Part shown: positions 16,844-24,721 of the stretch, piece by piece
How the letters are laid out: the number at the start of each line of letters is the position of its first letter
Numbering within the stretch: position 1 is the first letter of the stretch
Source of the DNA: Anaerolineales bacterium UBA2395
GTDB taxonomy: Bacteria > Chloroflexota > Anaerolineae > Anaerolineales > Villigracilaceae
NCBI GenBank assembly: GCA_002343775.1
Contig: DDSH01000026.1
Span: forward strand, 88,754 to 152,753
Reading direction: 5' to 3'
DNA length: 64,000 bases
Translations under genes and position numbers: made by a program
The notes under the pieces: generated by a model
What the model saw: the letters and a program-made list of their open reading frames with translations, nothing else
What the model was told of the DNA's origin: nothing
The model's database searches: none

Positions 16844-18349
16844 ATGAAACCAATCTTTAGAACCTTTCTGACCGCCTTCCTTGCGTTCGTATTGACCGCA
16901 TGCGGGGCATCCGCAGCCGCGTCCGTTCCGGAACAGGCCCCCCTGCCATTCATTTTGATCACGTCTGCGCCGAATGCATCGCCCACGCCCACGCCGTTTC
17001 AGCCCTCGCTTTTCACCCCCACACAACCGTCGCTCTATTCGTTCGAATCGACTCCCGCCGCGCAGATTGTCCTGCCGACGGAAACACCTTTCCCAACGGC
17101 AACGCCTCAATCCTCGCCGACAGCAACAGCCGCCATCGAACAACTCTTCCCGACGCAAGCCGCCCCGCCGCCTGAATCGCAAACCAATCCCACCTCATTA
17201 CCCCCACTCACCGATACCGACACCATCAACTTCCTCCTGATCGGCTCTGACCGCCGCCCTACCGGCACATCACACCGCACCGACACACTTCACATCGCCA
17301 TCGTTTGGTACAAGGAAGGACAAGTCTCTCTCATTTCCATCCCGCGCGACCTGTGGATCTACATTCCCAGCGTTGGGATGCAGCGCATCAACACCGCCTA
17401 CCAAAGCGGAGAATCCGGCGGCTACCCCGGCGGCGGTAATAGTCTGCTCAAAGACACTATTTTGCAAAACTTTGGGATTCGCATCGACCACACCGCCATG
17501 GTTGAATTCGACGGATTCAGCCGCATCGTGGATACCCTTGGCGGGATCGATGTCCCCGTTGCCTGCGCCTACACCGACTGGCGACTCATCCACCCCTCCT
17601 ACGACCCCAACAACGAAAACAACTGGTGGCTCTATACGGTAGGACCGGGTCAAGTCCACATGGATGGCGACCTTGCCCTGTGGTACGCCCGCTCCCGCTC
17701 GAAATCCAACGATTTCGACCGCGGACGCCGTCAGCAGGAAGTCATCCGTACGCTGATACAGCAAGCACTGCAAACCGACACACTCAACAAGATCCCGCAA
17801 CTTTACGAGGATCTCTCCAGCTCCGTGATCACAGACCTGGGGCTGGCAGACATGCTGCGCATGGCTCCCTACGCGGTCAATTTCACCAACGCGAACATCC
17901 GCAGTTATTACATCCGCCCGCCGTATGTTGCGGGTTGGACCACTCCGGGCGGCGCATCCGTGCTTCTCCCGCAGGAAGAAGCGTTGAATCAGATGCTGGT
18001 CGAAGCCACCACCCTATCCACCTTCGCTGCTGTCCGCGAAACCATCACCGTGGAAGTGCAGAACGGTTCCTATTTCGATACCCTGGATGCACTCGCCGCT
18101 TCACGCCTCAATTATGCAGGGTTTCAGACCGTCATCAGCGCCGCCGACCACAGGGACTACGCCAATTCGGTGCTCGTGGATTTCACACCCGCACAAGACC
18201 AAAATCAGAGACAAACGATCATCAATGTCTTGGGGCTGTATTCCGCAAATGTACTCTCGCTGCCAGACCCCAACAGCCCGGTACAATACCGCCTGATCCT
18301 TGGCACGGAATATGAGCCCTGCTTCCAGCCACAAGATCTCTCGCATTGA
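16844..18349 (+). CDS. LytR-CpsA-Psr (LCP) family lipoprotein
   Basis: The 501-residue protein carries an LCP domain (NFLLIGSDRRPTGTSHRTDT, then SIPRDLWIYIP and YARSRSKSNDFDRGRRQQ with the conserved arginines) and a C-terminal LytR_C-like domain. LCP enzymes transfer polyprenyl-phosphate-linked glycopolymers onto the cell wall or proteins. Unlike the usual single-pass membrane anchor, the N-terminus is a lipobox (FLAFVLTACGAS). A Thr/Pro/Ser-rich linker separates it from the domain. It lies 26 bases after the LysM gene in the same operon. The ATG at 16844 is chosen because the earlier frame overlaps the LysM gene and lacks a signal sequence. Confidence 0.92.
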   Translation: MKPIFRTFLTAFLAFVLTACGASAAASVPEQAPLPFILITSAPNASPTPTPFQPSLFTPTQPSLYSFESTPAAQIVLPTETPFPTATPQSSPTATAAIEQLFPTQAAPPPESQTNPTSLPPLTDTDTINFLLIGSDRRPTGTSHRTDTLHIAIVWYKEGQVSLISIPRDLWIYIPSVGMQRINTAYQSGESGGYPGGGNSLLKDTILQNFGIRIDHTAMVEFDGFSRIVDTLGGIDVPVACAYTDWRLIHPSYDPNNENNWWLYTVGPGQVHMDGDLALWYARSRSKSNDFDRGRRQQEVIRTLIQQALQTDTLNKIPQLYEDLSSSVITDLGLADMLRMAPYAVNFTNANIRSYYIRPPYVAGWTTPGGASVLLPQEEALNQMLVEATTLSTFAAVRETITVEVQNGSYFDTLDALAASRLNYAGFQTVISAADHRDYANSVLVDFTPAQDQNQRQTIINVLGLYSANVLSLPDPNSPVQYRLILGTEYEPCFQPQDLSH

Positions 18350-18374
18350 TTTTCAAGATTCCCCCAAGACCCAG

Positions 18375-18403
18375 TTGACAACGCCCTATTAATTCGCTAA
18401 ACT
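18375..18403 (+). promoter_or_regulatory. Promoter of the recombinase-like gene
   Basis: Consensus TTGACA (18375-18380), 17-nt spacer, TAAACT (18398-18403). The leader to the ATG at 18440 is about 30 nt. Confidence 0.7.
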
Positions 18404-18439
18404 ATACGAAAGAGAAATACTACACGCAAGGGTAAACCT

Positions 18440-19339
18440 ATGTCCAAATCCTCTGTCTCTGCACACATCAGTACAAAAACGCTGCTCCCCGCCGCCATCT
18501 CCAGCTGGGAAATGTTTCTTGCAGATCAAGGTCGCTCGCAAAACACCATCAAAGCCTTCCTCTCCGATGTGCGACTGCTCAATCAATTCATCTCACCCGA
18601 TCAAGCCATTGGCGCCATCTCAACAGATGACCTGAACCGCTTCTTCGACTGGATGGAAAAAGGTCGCGGCATCCCGTGCAGCCCCAAGACCCTCTCGCGG
18701 CGTATCACCTCGGTGAAATCCTTCTTCCGCTGGCTGCACCAATACGGTGTGTTGACCATTGACCCGGCTGAAAAGGTCATGCAGCGTTCTGCCATTAGCC
18801 CATTGCCGCAGGTGCTGACACAAGAGGAATACGAAGCCGTCCTGCTCTCCGCCGACCGTCACCGCCGCGACAAAAAAGCAGATGCGCGGCCGTATGCACT
18901 GGTTTCCCTCCTGCTAACCACTGGCATCAAAAAGAGCGAGTGTCTCGGTATTCATGTCAATCACATCGACCTCGAAGGCGCGAACGGACCCTACCTTTTC
19001 GTCCGCTATGCCAGCCCAGCCAACCGCTACAAGGAACGCAAGATCGACCTCGACCAGGATTGGGTCACTGCCTACGCCGAATATACCTCCCAGTACCAGC
19101 CCGTGGACCAGGTCTTTCCCTGGTCACCGCGCAGGCTCGAGTATTTACTGGAGGATGTCGGCGAAGAAGCCGGGCTGGACAAACACCTCTCCTTCGATAT
19201 GTGCCGCTGGACATGCGCACTGCGCGACTATCAGTCCGGCATCGAAGCGGACAAGATCCGGCAAAAACTTGGGGTGTCCAAAATTCAGTGGCGCGAGTTA
19301 TTCATCAAACTGCGGCAACTCAACGGTGAAGTCAAGTAA
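18440..19339 (+). CDS. Tyrosine-recombinase-like protein with lost catalytic residues
   Basis: The 299-residue protein has the XerC/D layout: an N-terminal SAM-like core-binding domain (residues ~18-105) and a C-terminal catalytic-fold domain. Aligned by eye with XerC/XerD, the first catalytic Arg is K164 (LLLTTGIKKSE), the HxxR histidine is D253 while its arginine R256 remains, and the nucleophilic Tyr is F288 (LGVSKIQWRELFIKL). K198 of the beta-hairpin is kept. Strand cleavage is not expected, so it may be a DNA-binding protein derived from an integrase. No att sites or mobile genes flank it, and it has its own promoter and terminator, so it does not look like a decaying pseudogene. Confidence 0.82.
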   Translation: MSKSSVSAHISTKTLLPAAISSWEMFLADQGRSQNTIKAFLSDVRLLNQFISPDQAIGAISTDDLNRFFDWMEKGRGIPCSPKTLSRRITSVKSFFRWLHQYGVLTIDPAEKVMQRSAISPLPQVLTQEEYEAVLLSADRHRRDKKADARPYALVSLLLTTGIKKSECLGIHVNHIDLEGANGPYLFVRYASPANRYKERKIDLDQDWVTAYAEYTSQYQPVDQVFPWSPRRLEYLLEDVGEEAGLDKHLSFDMCRWTCALRDYQSGIEADKIRQKLGVSKIQWRELFIKLRQLNGEVK

Positions 19340-19350
19340 ACAGGAAAAAA

Positions 19351-19380
19351 AAATCCCGCCCACATTGCAGGGCGGGATTT
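19351..19380. terminator. Bidirectional terminator
   Basis: The arms AAATCCCGCCC and GGGCGGGATTT pair perfectly around an 8-nt loop, with an A tract before and GGTTTT after. It serves both the recombinase-like gene and the convergent tilS. Confidence 0.9.
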
Positions 19381-19392
19381 GGTTTTAAACCC

Positions 19393-20847
19393 TCAGACAA
19401 TATTCTCTGAAGCAAACTTATCGGGCAGGCGGGAGACGGAAAAATACACCACACTGCCTGTCGTTTCTTTGATGCGATGCCGGTGCGCGGGACGGTAGCC
19501 GGGAACCCAAACGATCTCATCCCCCGCGCAAAGAAGGGGCCAGTGGTCGCGCGCACGCTGTGGCACTTTTTCATTCACAAAAAAATCGGATAACTTTTGG
19601 GAGTGCCCGTCCATGCCCAAGGGAGAAAAATAATCTCCCTGACGCCGAACCCGAAGATGAAGGGTGTCGGGCAAACCTTCCGCATCCAACCAGACCTGAA
19701 AATTGTCTTCGTTCTTTTCAGCTTGTTCCAACGCCAGAGCCGGAAGCCGCCAACGCTCACAGCTGATCTTCCACCCACCCGCCAGCGGAATCTGCCCCGG
19801 AATTTGAATCGTCAACACCTCTTTGTCCGGCATTTGGGGCCATCTGTCGAACGGCAGTACCGCGTTCGGCGCACAAACATACACATGCTCCTTCTCGCGC
19901 ATGATATACATCCCCGCTTTCAAATCCAGTCGCGCCGAATCGGGTGCGGATTCGAACCATTGCGAAGCTCGTTCGAGGATGCCAAACGTAACCTCTACAC
20001 TCGGACGGATGGTCTGCATGGCGTGCCTGATCAAATTGCGCTGCAATCCGGGGGAACAGTCTATCAGTTGGTTTGCATTGAAGGTCACGATCTCACTATC
20101 CACCGAAAGGACCGTCTTCGCCCACGCATTCTCCAGCGTTTCCATCACAAAGGTGTAGTCGCTCTTAAGCGACTGCGACATGCGTAAAAGCGCTTCTCGG
20201 AATTTCGGGTTGTAGGTCTCCAGGGTCGGGATAAGCAAATGCCGAATGCGATTGCGTTGAAAGTTCAGGGAATCGTTGGTGGAGTCATAGTGCGGGCGCA
20301 ACCCATGCACCGAACAATAGACAACGGTTTCCTCCCGCCAAAAATCCAGCAACGGGCGGATAATGGGGATGTCCGGGTCGAAGGTTTTGATGACCGAACG
20401 GTGGGACATCCCTTTCAGCCCGGCAATGCCGCTGCCGCGAATGAAATGCATCAGCATGGTCTCCACCTGATCATCCGCGGTATGACCGACCGCCACCGCC
20501 TGTGCCTGATACTGGCGCGCAAGATCGAACAGGAAGCGATAACGCAGGTTGCGCGCCGCCTCTTCAATGGACATTTTGTGCTTCTCGGCATAGCCGCGTA
20601 CATCTGCGCCATCAATTTTGGAGGCAAGCATCAGACGCGCAGCGGTCTTCTCCACAAGGCGGGCATCGGTGGCGGAATCCGCCCGCAGTTGATGGTCAAA
20701 GTATGCCACAAGGATCGGATACCCCGCCTGTCGCAGAACTTCCATGAGACACAGGCTATCCGGTCCGCCTGAGACCCCGACGATAATGTGGCGATCTTTG
20801 ACCAGACCGCACTCCTTCGTCAGGATGGCTTCGAGATGCTCTTCCAT
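19393..20847 (-). CDS. tilS: tRNA(Ile)-lysidine synthase
   Basis: The 484-residue protein is a full-length TilS with the N-type ATP pyrophosphatase P-loop SGGPDS (residues 26-31), the family segments HTADDQVETMLMH and GLKGM, and the C-terminal TilS domain ending in VWVPGYRPAHRHRIKE. It changes C34 of the CAU-anticodon isoleucine tRNA to lysidine and is normally essential. Its ATG shares one base with the stop of the upstream epimerase gene, so the two are translationally coupled. Confidence 0.96.
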   Translation of the reverse strand: MEEHLEAILTKECGLVKDRHIIVGVSGGPDSLCLMEVLRQAGYPILVAYFDHQLRADSATDARLVEKTAARLMLASKIDGADVRGYAEKHKMSIEEAARNLRYRFLFDLARQYQAQAVAVGHTADDQVETMLMHFIRGSGIAGLKGMSHRSVIKTFDPDIPIIRPLLDFWREETVVYCSVHGLRPHYDSTNDSLNFQRNRIRHLLIPTLETYNPKFREALLRMSQSLKSDYTFVMETLENAWAKTVLSVDSEIVTFNANQLIDCSPGLQRNLIRHAMQTIRPSVEVTFGILERASQWFESAPDSARLDLKAGMYIMREKEHVYVCAPNAVLPFDRWPQMPDKEVLTIQIPGQIPLAGGWKISCERWRLPALALEQAEKNEDNFQVWLDAEGLPDTLHLRVRRQGDYFSPLGMDGHSQKLSDFFVNEKVPQRARDHWPLLCAGDEIVWVPGYRPAHRHRIKETTGSVVYFSVSRLPDKFASENIV

Positions 20848-21251
20848 TAGATCTGATACAGTTCCACCAGCACTCCGCCCGTGGATTCGGGGTGGATGAA
20901 GGCATACTTCTTTCCATCGGCAGCCGTACGCGGCTCTTCATTGATAAGGCGGATGTTCTTCACTCTTAATTGCGCCATCATCCCTTCGATGTCGTCCACC
21001 TCAAGGCACAAGTGATGCATACCCGCGCCGCGCTTGGCAAGATACTTGGCGATCCCCGAATCATCCGTGGTCGGCATGACCAATTCGACTTCGGCACCGG
21101 CAAGCGGCAGAAACGCAACTTGTGATTTTTCCGCAGGAACATCACGCAGTTCATGCAAAGCAATGCCAAGCGCATCGCGCCAGAAGGCAAGGGATTTTTC
21201 CATATCGTCAACAACGACTGCAACATGATTGATGGCTTTGATTGTAGGCAT
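20847..21251 (-). CDS. mce: Methylmalonyl-CoA epimerase-like VOC protein
   Basis: The 134-residue protein is a vicinal-oxygen-chelate fold enzyme. It has the start INHVAVVVDDMEKSLAFWRDALG, the metal ligand segment HHLCLEVDDIEG, and the C-terminal IHPESTGGVLVELYQ with the metal-binding Glu, as in methylmalonyl-CoA epimerases. These interconvert the R and S forms of methylmalonyl-CoA. The mutase is not in the window. Coupling to tilS is probably positional only. Confidence 0.88.
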   Translation of the reverse strand: MPTIKAINHVAVVVDDMEKSLAFWRDALGIALHELRDVPAEKSQVAFLPLAGAEVELVMPTTDDSGIAKYLAKRGAGMHHLCLEVDDIEGMMAQLRVKNIRLINEEPRTAADGKKYAFIHPESTGGVLVELYQI

Positions 21252-21280
21252 TCATTCTCCGTTTTAAGTTTGGGTTGAGT

Positions 21281-21958
21281 TTATTTCAGAATATCAAGCG
21301 CGATGGGCAGGGCGAGGCTCGCCCATTGCGCATACATGCTTCCAGAGGGGTGCAAGCCGTCTGATGCGATCAGCGATTGATCGGTCAGGGCTTGACGCGA
21401 AACCGGGGTGACATCCACATAATGCGCACCGGCTTTTTGGGATTCTTCCAAATTGACTTGATTAAACGCATCGATCTCCCCGGCGATCTTCTCGGCATCT
21501 CTGCCAGACGCAAATGGTGTAACACCCCAATCGGGGATGGAAAAAACAAGGACGCGGTCCACATCGCCGCCTGCGTATTCGATGGCTTTGTTCAATAAAA
21601 AGACAAATCCCTCGCGATATTCAGCGAGGCTTCGACCGCGATATTGATTGTTGACGCCGATCAACAAAGAGACCAGGTCGTATGGCGGCTCGACCGTTTG
21701 CGCCTGGATTCCCTGCCAGAGTTCGTCGGTCGTCCAGCCGGTGCGGGCAATGATGGTGACTTTAACGGGAACGCCTTCTTCCGCCAGCAGAGCAGAAAGT
21801 TGATTGGGAAAACGATCCGCCTCTGCCACACTCTCGCCGATGGTGTAGGAATCGCCCAATGCCAGGTATCGAAGGGTCATTGCATTCTCCGTTTGAGGTT
21901 CAGGGATGGTGGAACAACCATAGAAAACAAGCAGAAAGAGCAAAGCAAACTTCTTCAC
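21281..21958 (-). CDS. SGNH/GDSL hydrolase lipoprotein
   Basis: The 225-residue product has a lipoprotein signal (LLFLLVFYGCST) and the SGNH blocks: GDSYT with the catalytic Ser in block I, the Asn of GVNNQ in block III, and D-x-x-H in SDGLHPS in block V. Esterase or deacylase activity outside the membrane is expected; the substrate is unknown. It sits 29 bases upstream of mce on the same strand. Confidence 0.88.
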   Translation of the reverse strand: MKKFALLFLLVFYGCSTIPEPQTENAMTLRYLALGDSYTIGESVAEADRFPNQLSALLAEEGVPVKVTIIARTGWTTDELWQGIQAQTVEPPYDLVSLLIGVNNQYRGRSLAEYREGFVFLLNKAIEYAGGDVDRVLVFSIPDWGVTPFASGRDAEKIAGEIDAFNQVNLEESQKAGAHYVDVTPVSRQALTDQSLIASDGLHPSGSMYAQWASLALPIALDILK

Positions 21959-21999
21959 GCGGCAAGTATATCAAAAGACAGCGGATGTTCCTTAAATCG

Positions 22000-22030
22000 G
22001 CAAGGGCGCGACTCTCGGTCACGCCCTTGC
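22000..22030 (-). terminator. Hairpin after crtB, weak terminator
   Basis: GCAAGGGCG (22000-22008) pairs with CGCCCTTGC (22022-22030) around a 13-nt loop. No clear T tract follows on the minus strand, so it may stabilise the crtB mRNA end as much as terminate it. Confidence 0.5.
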
Positions 22031-22058
22031 ACTCACAAGAGGAGAAGATGTTGATGGA

Positions 22059-23006
22059 TTAAAGGGACTTGATCTTCCACCACAAAGCGGGAATCTTACG
22101 GAGTTTGCCGAGCGCCCCCAGCGAAGCCCGGCGGGAGAAGACATCATAATCGTGTTTCTCTATGTCTTCCAAAATGCCCGCATAAAAAACGGATGCAGCG
22201 CCAATTGCCAGCTGACCTTCACGCTCGAGCAACTTCACGCCAGCCCAGGCTTCCTCATATAGATTGCGAGTACGTTCGATCTGGAACTTCATGAACTGAC
22301 GCCACGCATCCGTGACGCGCCCCGCGGCAATGTCTTCCTCGCGGATGCCGTACAGCACCAATTCCTCGCGTGGCAGGTAAAGACGACCGTTGCGATAATC
22401 CTCACCCACATCACGCAGGATATTGGTCATTTGCAAAGCAACACCCAACTTAATGGCATATGGCACCGCTTCATTGCTTTTGAAACCGACCACATACATG
22501 CTCATCAGCCCAACCGTGGAGGCAACTCCATAGCAATATGTGGCAAGATCGTCGAAGGTTTGGTAACGGGTTTGAGACAAGTCACGCGCAACACCGTCGA
22601 TCAGCTGCAAGGCATAATGACGCGGGATATGGTATCGGACGAGGGTGTCTGCCCAGGCGGCAGCGACGAGGTCATCGGTCGAGGCAGAAGCGGTTTGAAC
22701 GACAGTTCGCCAGTAATCCAGCTCGTAATCCCGGTCTTTTTTCGATTCGACTTCATCCACAATATCATCCACAGTGCGACAGAAAGCGTACAAAGCGCGG
22801 ACGGCATCCCGTTTTTCGTCTGGCAACAAAGCGGAAGCGAGATAAAAAGATTTGCTATGTGTATTTGTAATGATTTCAGCCTGTTTGTAGGCTTTTCGCA
22901 AAGACGCGTCACCTGCCCAGTACGAAAAAAACGTACGCTCGGAAGGGTGCGTGATAGTTCCGGCGAGTGAAAGTAGTTGGTTCTCCCAATTTGGGTTCGC
23001 TTGCAT
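22059..23006 (-). CDS. crtB: Phytoene synthase
   Basis: The 315-residue protein has both Asp-rich motifs of squalene/phytoene synthases (DDIVDE and the segment NILRDVGEDYRNGRLYLP). It condenses two geranylgeranyl diphosphates to phytoene, the first committed carotenoid step. The gene is divergent from crtI and reads from the mirror-image promoter described below. No GGPP synthase gene is present in the window, so precursor supply is encoded elsewhere. Confidence 0.95.
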   Translation of the reverse strand: MQANPNWENQLLSLAGTITHPSERTFFSYWAGDASLRKAYKQAEIITNTHSKSFYLASALLPDEKRDAVRALYAFCRTVDDIVDEVESKKDRDYELDYWRTVVQTASASTDDLVAAAWADTLVRYHIPRHYALQLIDGVARDLSQTRYQTFDDLATYCYGVASTVGLMSMYVVGFKSNEAVPYAIKLGVALQMTNILRDVGEDYRNGRLYLPREELVLYGIREEDIAAGRVTDAWRQFMKFQIERTRNLYEEAWAGVKLLEREGQLAIGAASVFYAGILEDIEKHDYDVFSRRASLGALGKLRKIPALWWKIKSL

Positions 23007-23063
23007 AGAGCTCTCCTCTCGAATTTGAAACCGGTGTGCGATCTCACCGCTGACGATGTGTAG

Positions 23064-23145
23064 ATTTTACAGAGAAAGTTGTTTTTGTCAAGGTTTTGCA
23101 AAGATAGTATTTAAACCTTGACAAAAATTAGACAACAGGTAAAAT
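23064..23145. promoter_or_regulatory. Mirror-image crtB/crtI promoters over a 15-bp inverted repeat
   Basis: The arms TTTTTGTCAAGGTTT (23082-23096) and AAACCTTGACAAAAA (23113-23127) are perfect inverted copies 16 nt apart. Each contains a consensus -35. Toward crtI: TTGACA 23118-23123, 16-nt spacer, TAAAAT 23140-23145. Toward crtB: TTGACA 23091-23086, 16-nt spacer, TAAAAT 23069-23064. Sequence and spacing are identical in both directions. CarH proteins repress by covering -35 regions of carotenoid promoters, and carH is the second gene of the crtI operon, so this is its expected operator (inference). Confidence 0.8.
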
Positions 23146-23182
23146 GAGGCATGCTTTTTTTCGTACACATCAAGGAGAACCT

Positions 23183-24709
23183 ATGAAACCTACTGCCCTC
23201 GTAATCGGCGCGGGGATCGGCGGAATTGCCACCGCCGCCCGCCTTGCCAAAAATGGATATGATGTAACGGTATTGGAAAAGAACGACACCCCCGGCGGGC
23301 GCTGCAACCAGATCGTACGCGACGGACACCGCTTCGACATTGGACCGACACTTTTTCTCATGCCCGAAGTTTGGGAAGAAACCTTTGCCTCTCTCGGCGA
23401 AACGATGAACGACCACCTCGACCTGCGCCGCATCGACCCAACCTACAAAGTCCACTTTGAAGACGGTTTGCAACTGCAGCTGACTTCAGACATCGGCGAA
23501 ATGCAAAAGCAACTCGAAGCCGTGGACAAAACCGCGTTCACCGGCTTTCTTGGCTATATTGCTGAAGGCGCAAAGCATTACAAGATCTCGCTCGAAAAAT
23601 TCGTTGGGCGGAATTTTTACAACATCTTCGAATATTTCAGCCTGAACAACCTGCCGCTGATCTTCAACCTCAAGGCGCTGCAAAAGCACTACACCAACAC
23701 AAGCCGCTTCTTCAAAGATGAACGACTGAAAGCTGCGTTCACTTTCCAGAACATGTACCTTGGTCTCAGCCCATACGACGCCCCCGCCACCTACTCCCTT
23801 TTGCAATACACCGAACTGGCGGAAGGCGTCTGGTATCCCATGGGCGGGATGTACGCCGGCATTCAGGCGCTGACAAAAGTTGCAGAAAAACTTGGCGTGA
23901 AGTTCGTGTACAACGCCCCGGTGAAAAAGATCAATACCGGCAAGCGACAAGTGGAAAGCGTGGAAACAGCCGACGGAAAGACCTACAGCGCCGATATTTT
24001 CGTTGGTAATGCAGACCTGCCATACATCTACCAGGAATTGCTGCCCGACGCTAATGAAGCGAAGAAACTCGAGAACAAGCTCTACACCTGCTCCACGATC
24101 ATGTTCTATTGGGGCGTGGACAAGCAATATCCACAGATCGCGCACCACAATGTCTTCCTCGGCGGCGATTACAAAGCCTCGTTCGACCAGATTTTCGAAG
24201 ACCACACCCTGCCCGAAGTGCCGTCCTTCTACGTCCATGCGCCTGCCCGAACAGACGCAGCTGCCGCGCCAGAGGGACAGGAAACCTTGTATGTGCTCGT
24301 ACCGGTTGGGCATCTCAGCGCCCGAACCAAGCAGGATTGGGATGCAATGGTGAACCGCGCGCGCGAAACCGTATTCACCCGCCTCGCCAAAGAAATGGGC
24401 GTCACAGATCTTCGGGAACACATCAAGTTCGAGATCGTGTACCAACCCGAAGACTGGAAGAAGCGCTTCAATCTCGTCAACGGAGCCGCGTTCGGGCTGA
24501 GTCACAATTTCTGGCAGGTTGGCTATTTACGCCCGCAGAACCGTCATTCCAAATATACGAATATGTACTTCGCTGGAGCATCTACCCACCCCGGAACAGG
24601 GCTGCCAATCGTCTTGCTATCTGCCCGCTTAACAACTGAGCGAATCCTTAAAGAAAGGGGTACAATTGCTGTGCAAAAGGTTGCCAATGCAACCCTAAAT
24701 CCCGCATGA
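23183..24709 (+). CDS. crtI: Phytoene desaturase
   Basis: The 508-residue protein is a CrtI-type flavoenzyme with the FAD-binding start VIGAGIGGIATAARLAKNGY, the FDIGPTLFLMPE segment, and the C-terminal signature YFAGASTHPGTGLPIVLLSA. It introduces double bases into phytoene toward lycopene in one protein, unlike the plant-type pathway. The ATG at 23183 has AAGGAG seven bases upstream, which excludes the earlier in-frame start at 23144, which lies at the promoter -10 box. It is the first gene of a ten-gene operon. Confidence 0.95.
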   Translation: MKPTALVIGAGIGGIATAARLAKNGYDVTVLEKNDTPGGRCNQIVRDGHRFDIGPTLFLMPEVWEETFASLGETMNDHLDLRRIDPTYKVHFEDGLQLQLTSDIGEMQKQLEAVDKTAFTGFLGYIAEGAKHYKISLEKFVGRNFYNIFEYFSLNNLPLIFNLKALQKHYTNTSRFFKDERLKAAFTFQNMYLGLSPYDAPATYSLLQYTELAEGVWYPMGGMYAGIQALTKVAEKLGVKFVYNAPVKKINTGKRQVESVETADGKTYSADIFVGNADLPYIYQELLPDANEAKKLENKLYTCSTIMFYWGVDKQYPQIAHHNVFLGGDYKASFDQIFEDHTLPEVPSFYVHAPARTDAAAAPEGQETLYVLVPVGHLSARTKQDWDAMVNRARETVFTRLAKEMGVTDLREHIKFEIVYQPEDWKKRFNLVNGAAFGLSHNFWQVGYLRPQNRHSKYTNMYFAGASTHPGTGLPIVLLSARLTTERILKERGTIAVQKVANATLNPA

Positions 24710-24721
24710 GAAGGATACGCC

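Noticed and set aside
18440..19339. Naming the recombinase-like gene xerC or calling it a phage integrase
   Set aside because: Catalytic Arg, His and Tyr are replaced and no att sites, tRNA or phage genes are near, so strand exchange activity cannot be claimed.
22036..22062. Tiny gene after a strong AGAGGAGAAG on the plus strand
   Set aside because: The frame codes only four residues before a stop and reads into the crtB 3' end, so it is not a supported gene.
23486..24505. A 339-codon open frame antisense to crtI
   Set aside because: It is a shadow of the strongly supported crtI frame, with no ribosome site and Cys/His/Val-rich composition unlike a real protein.
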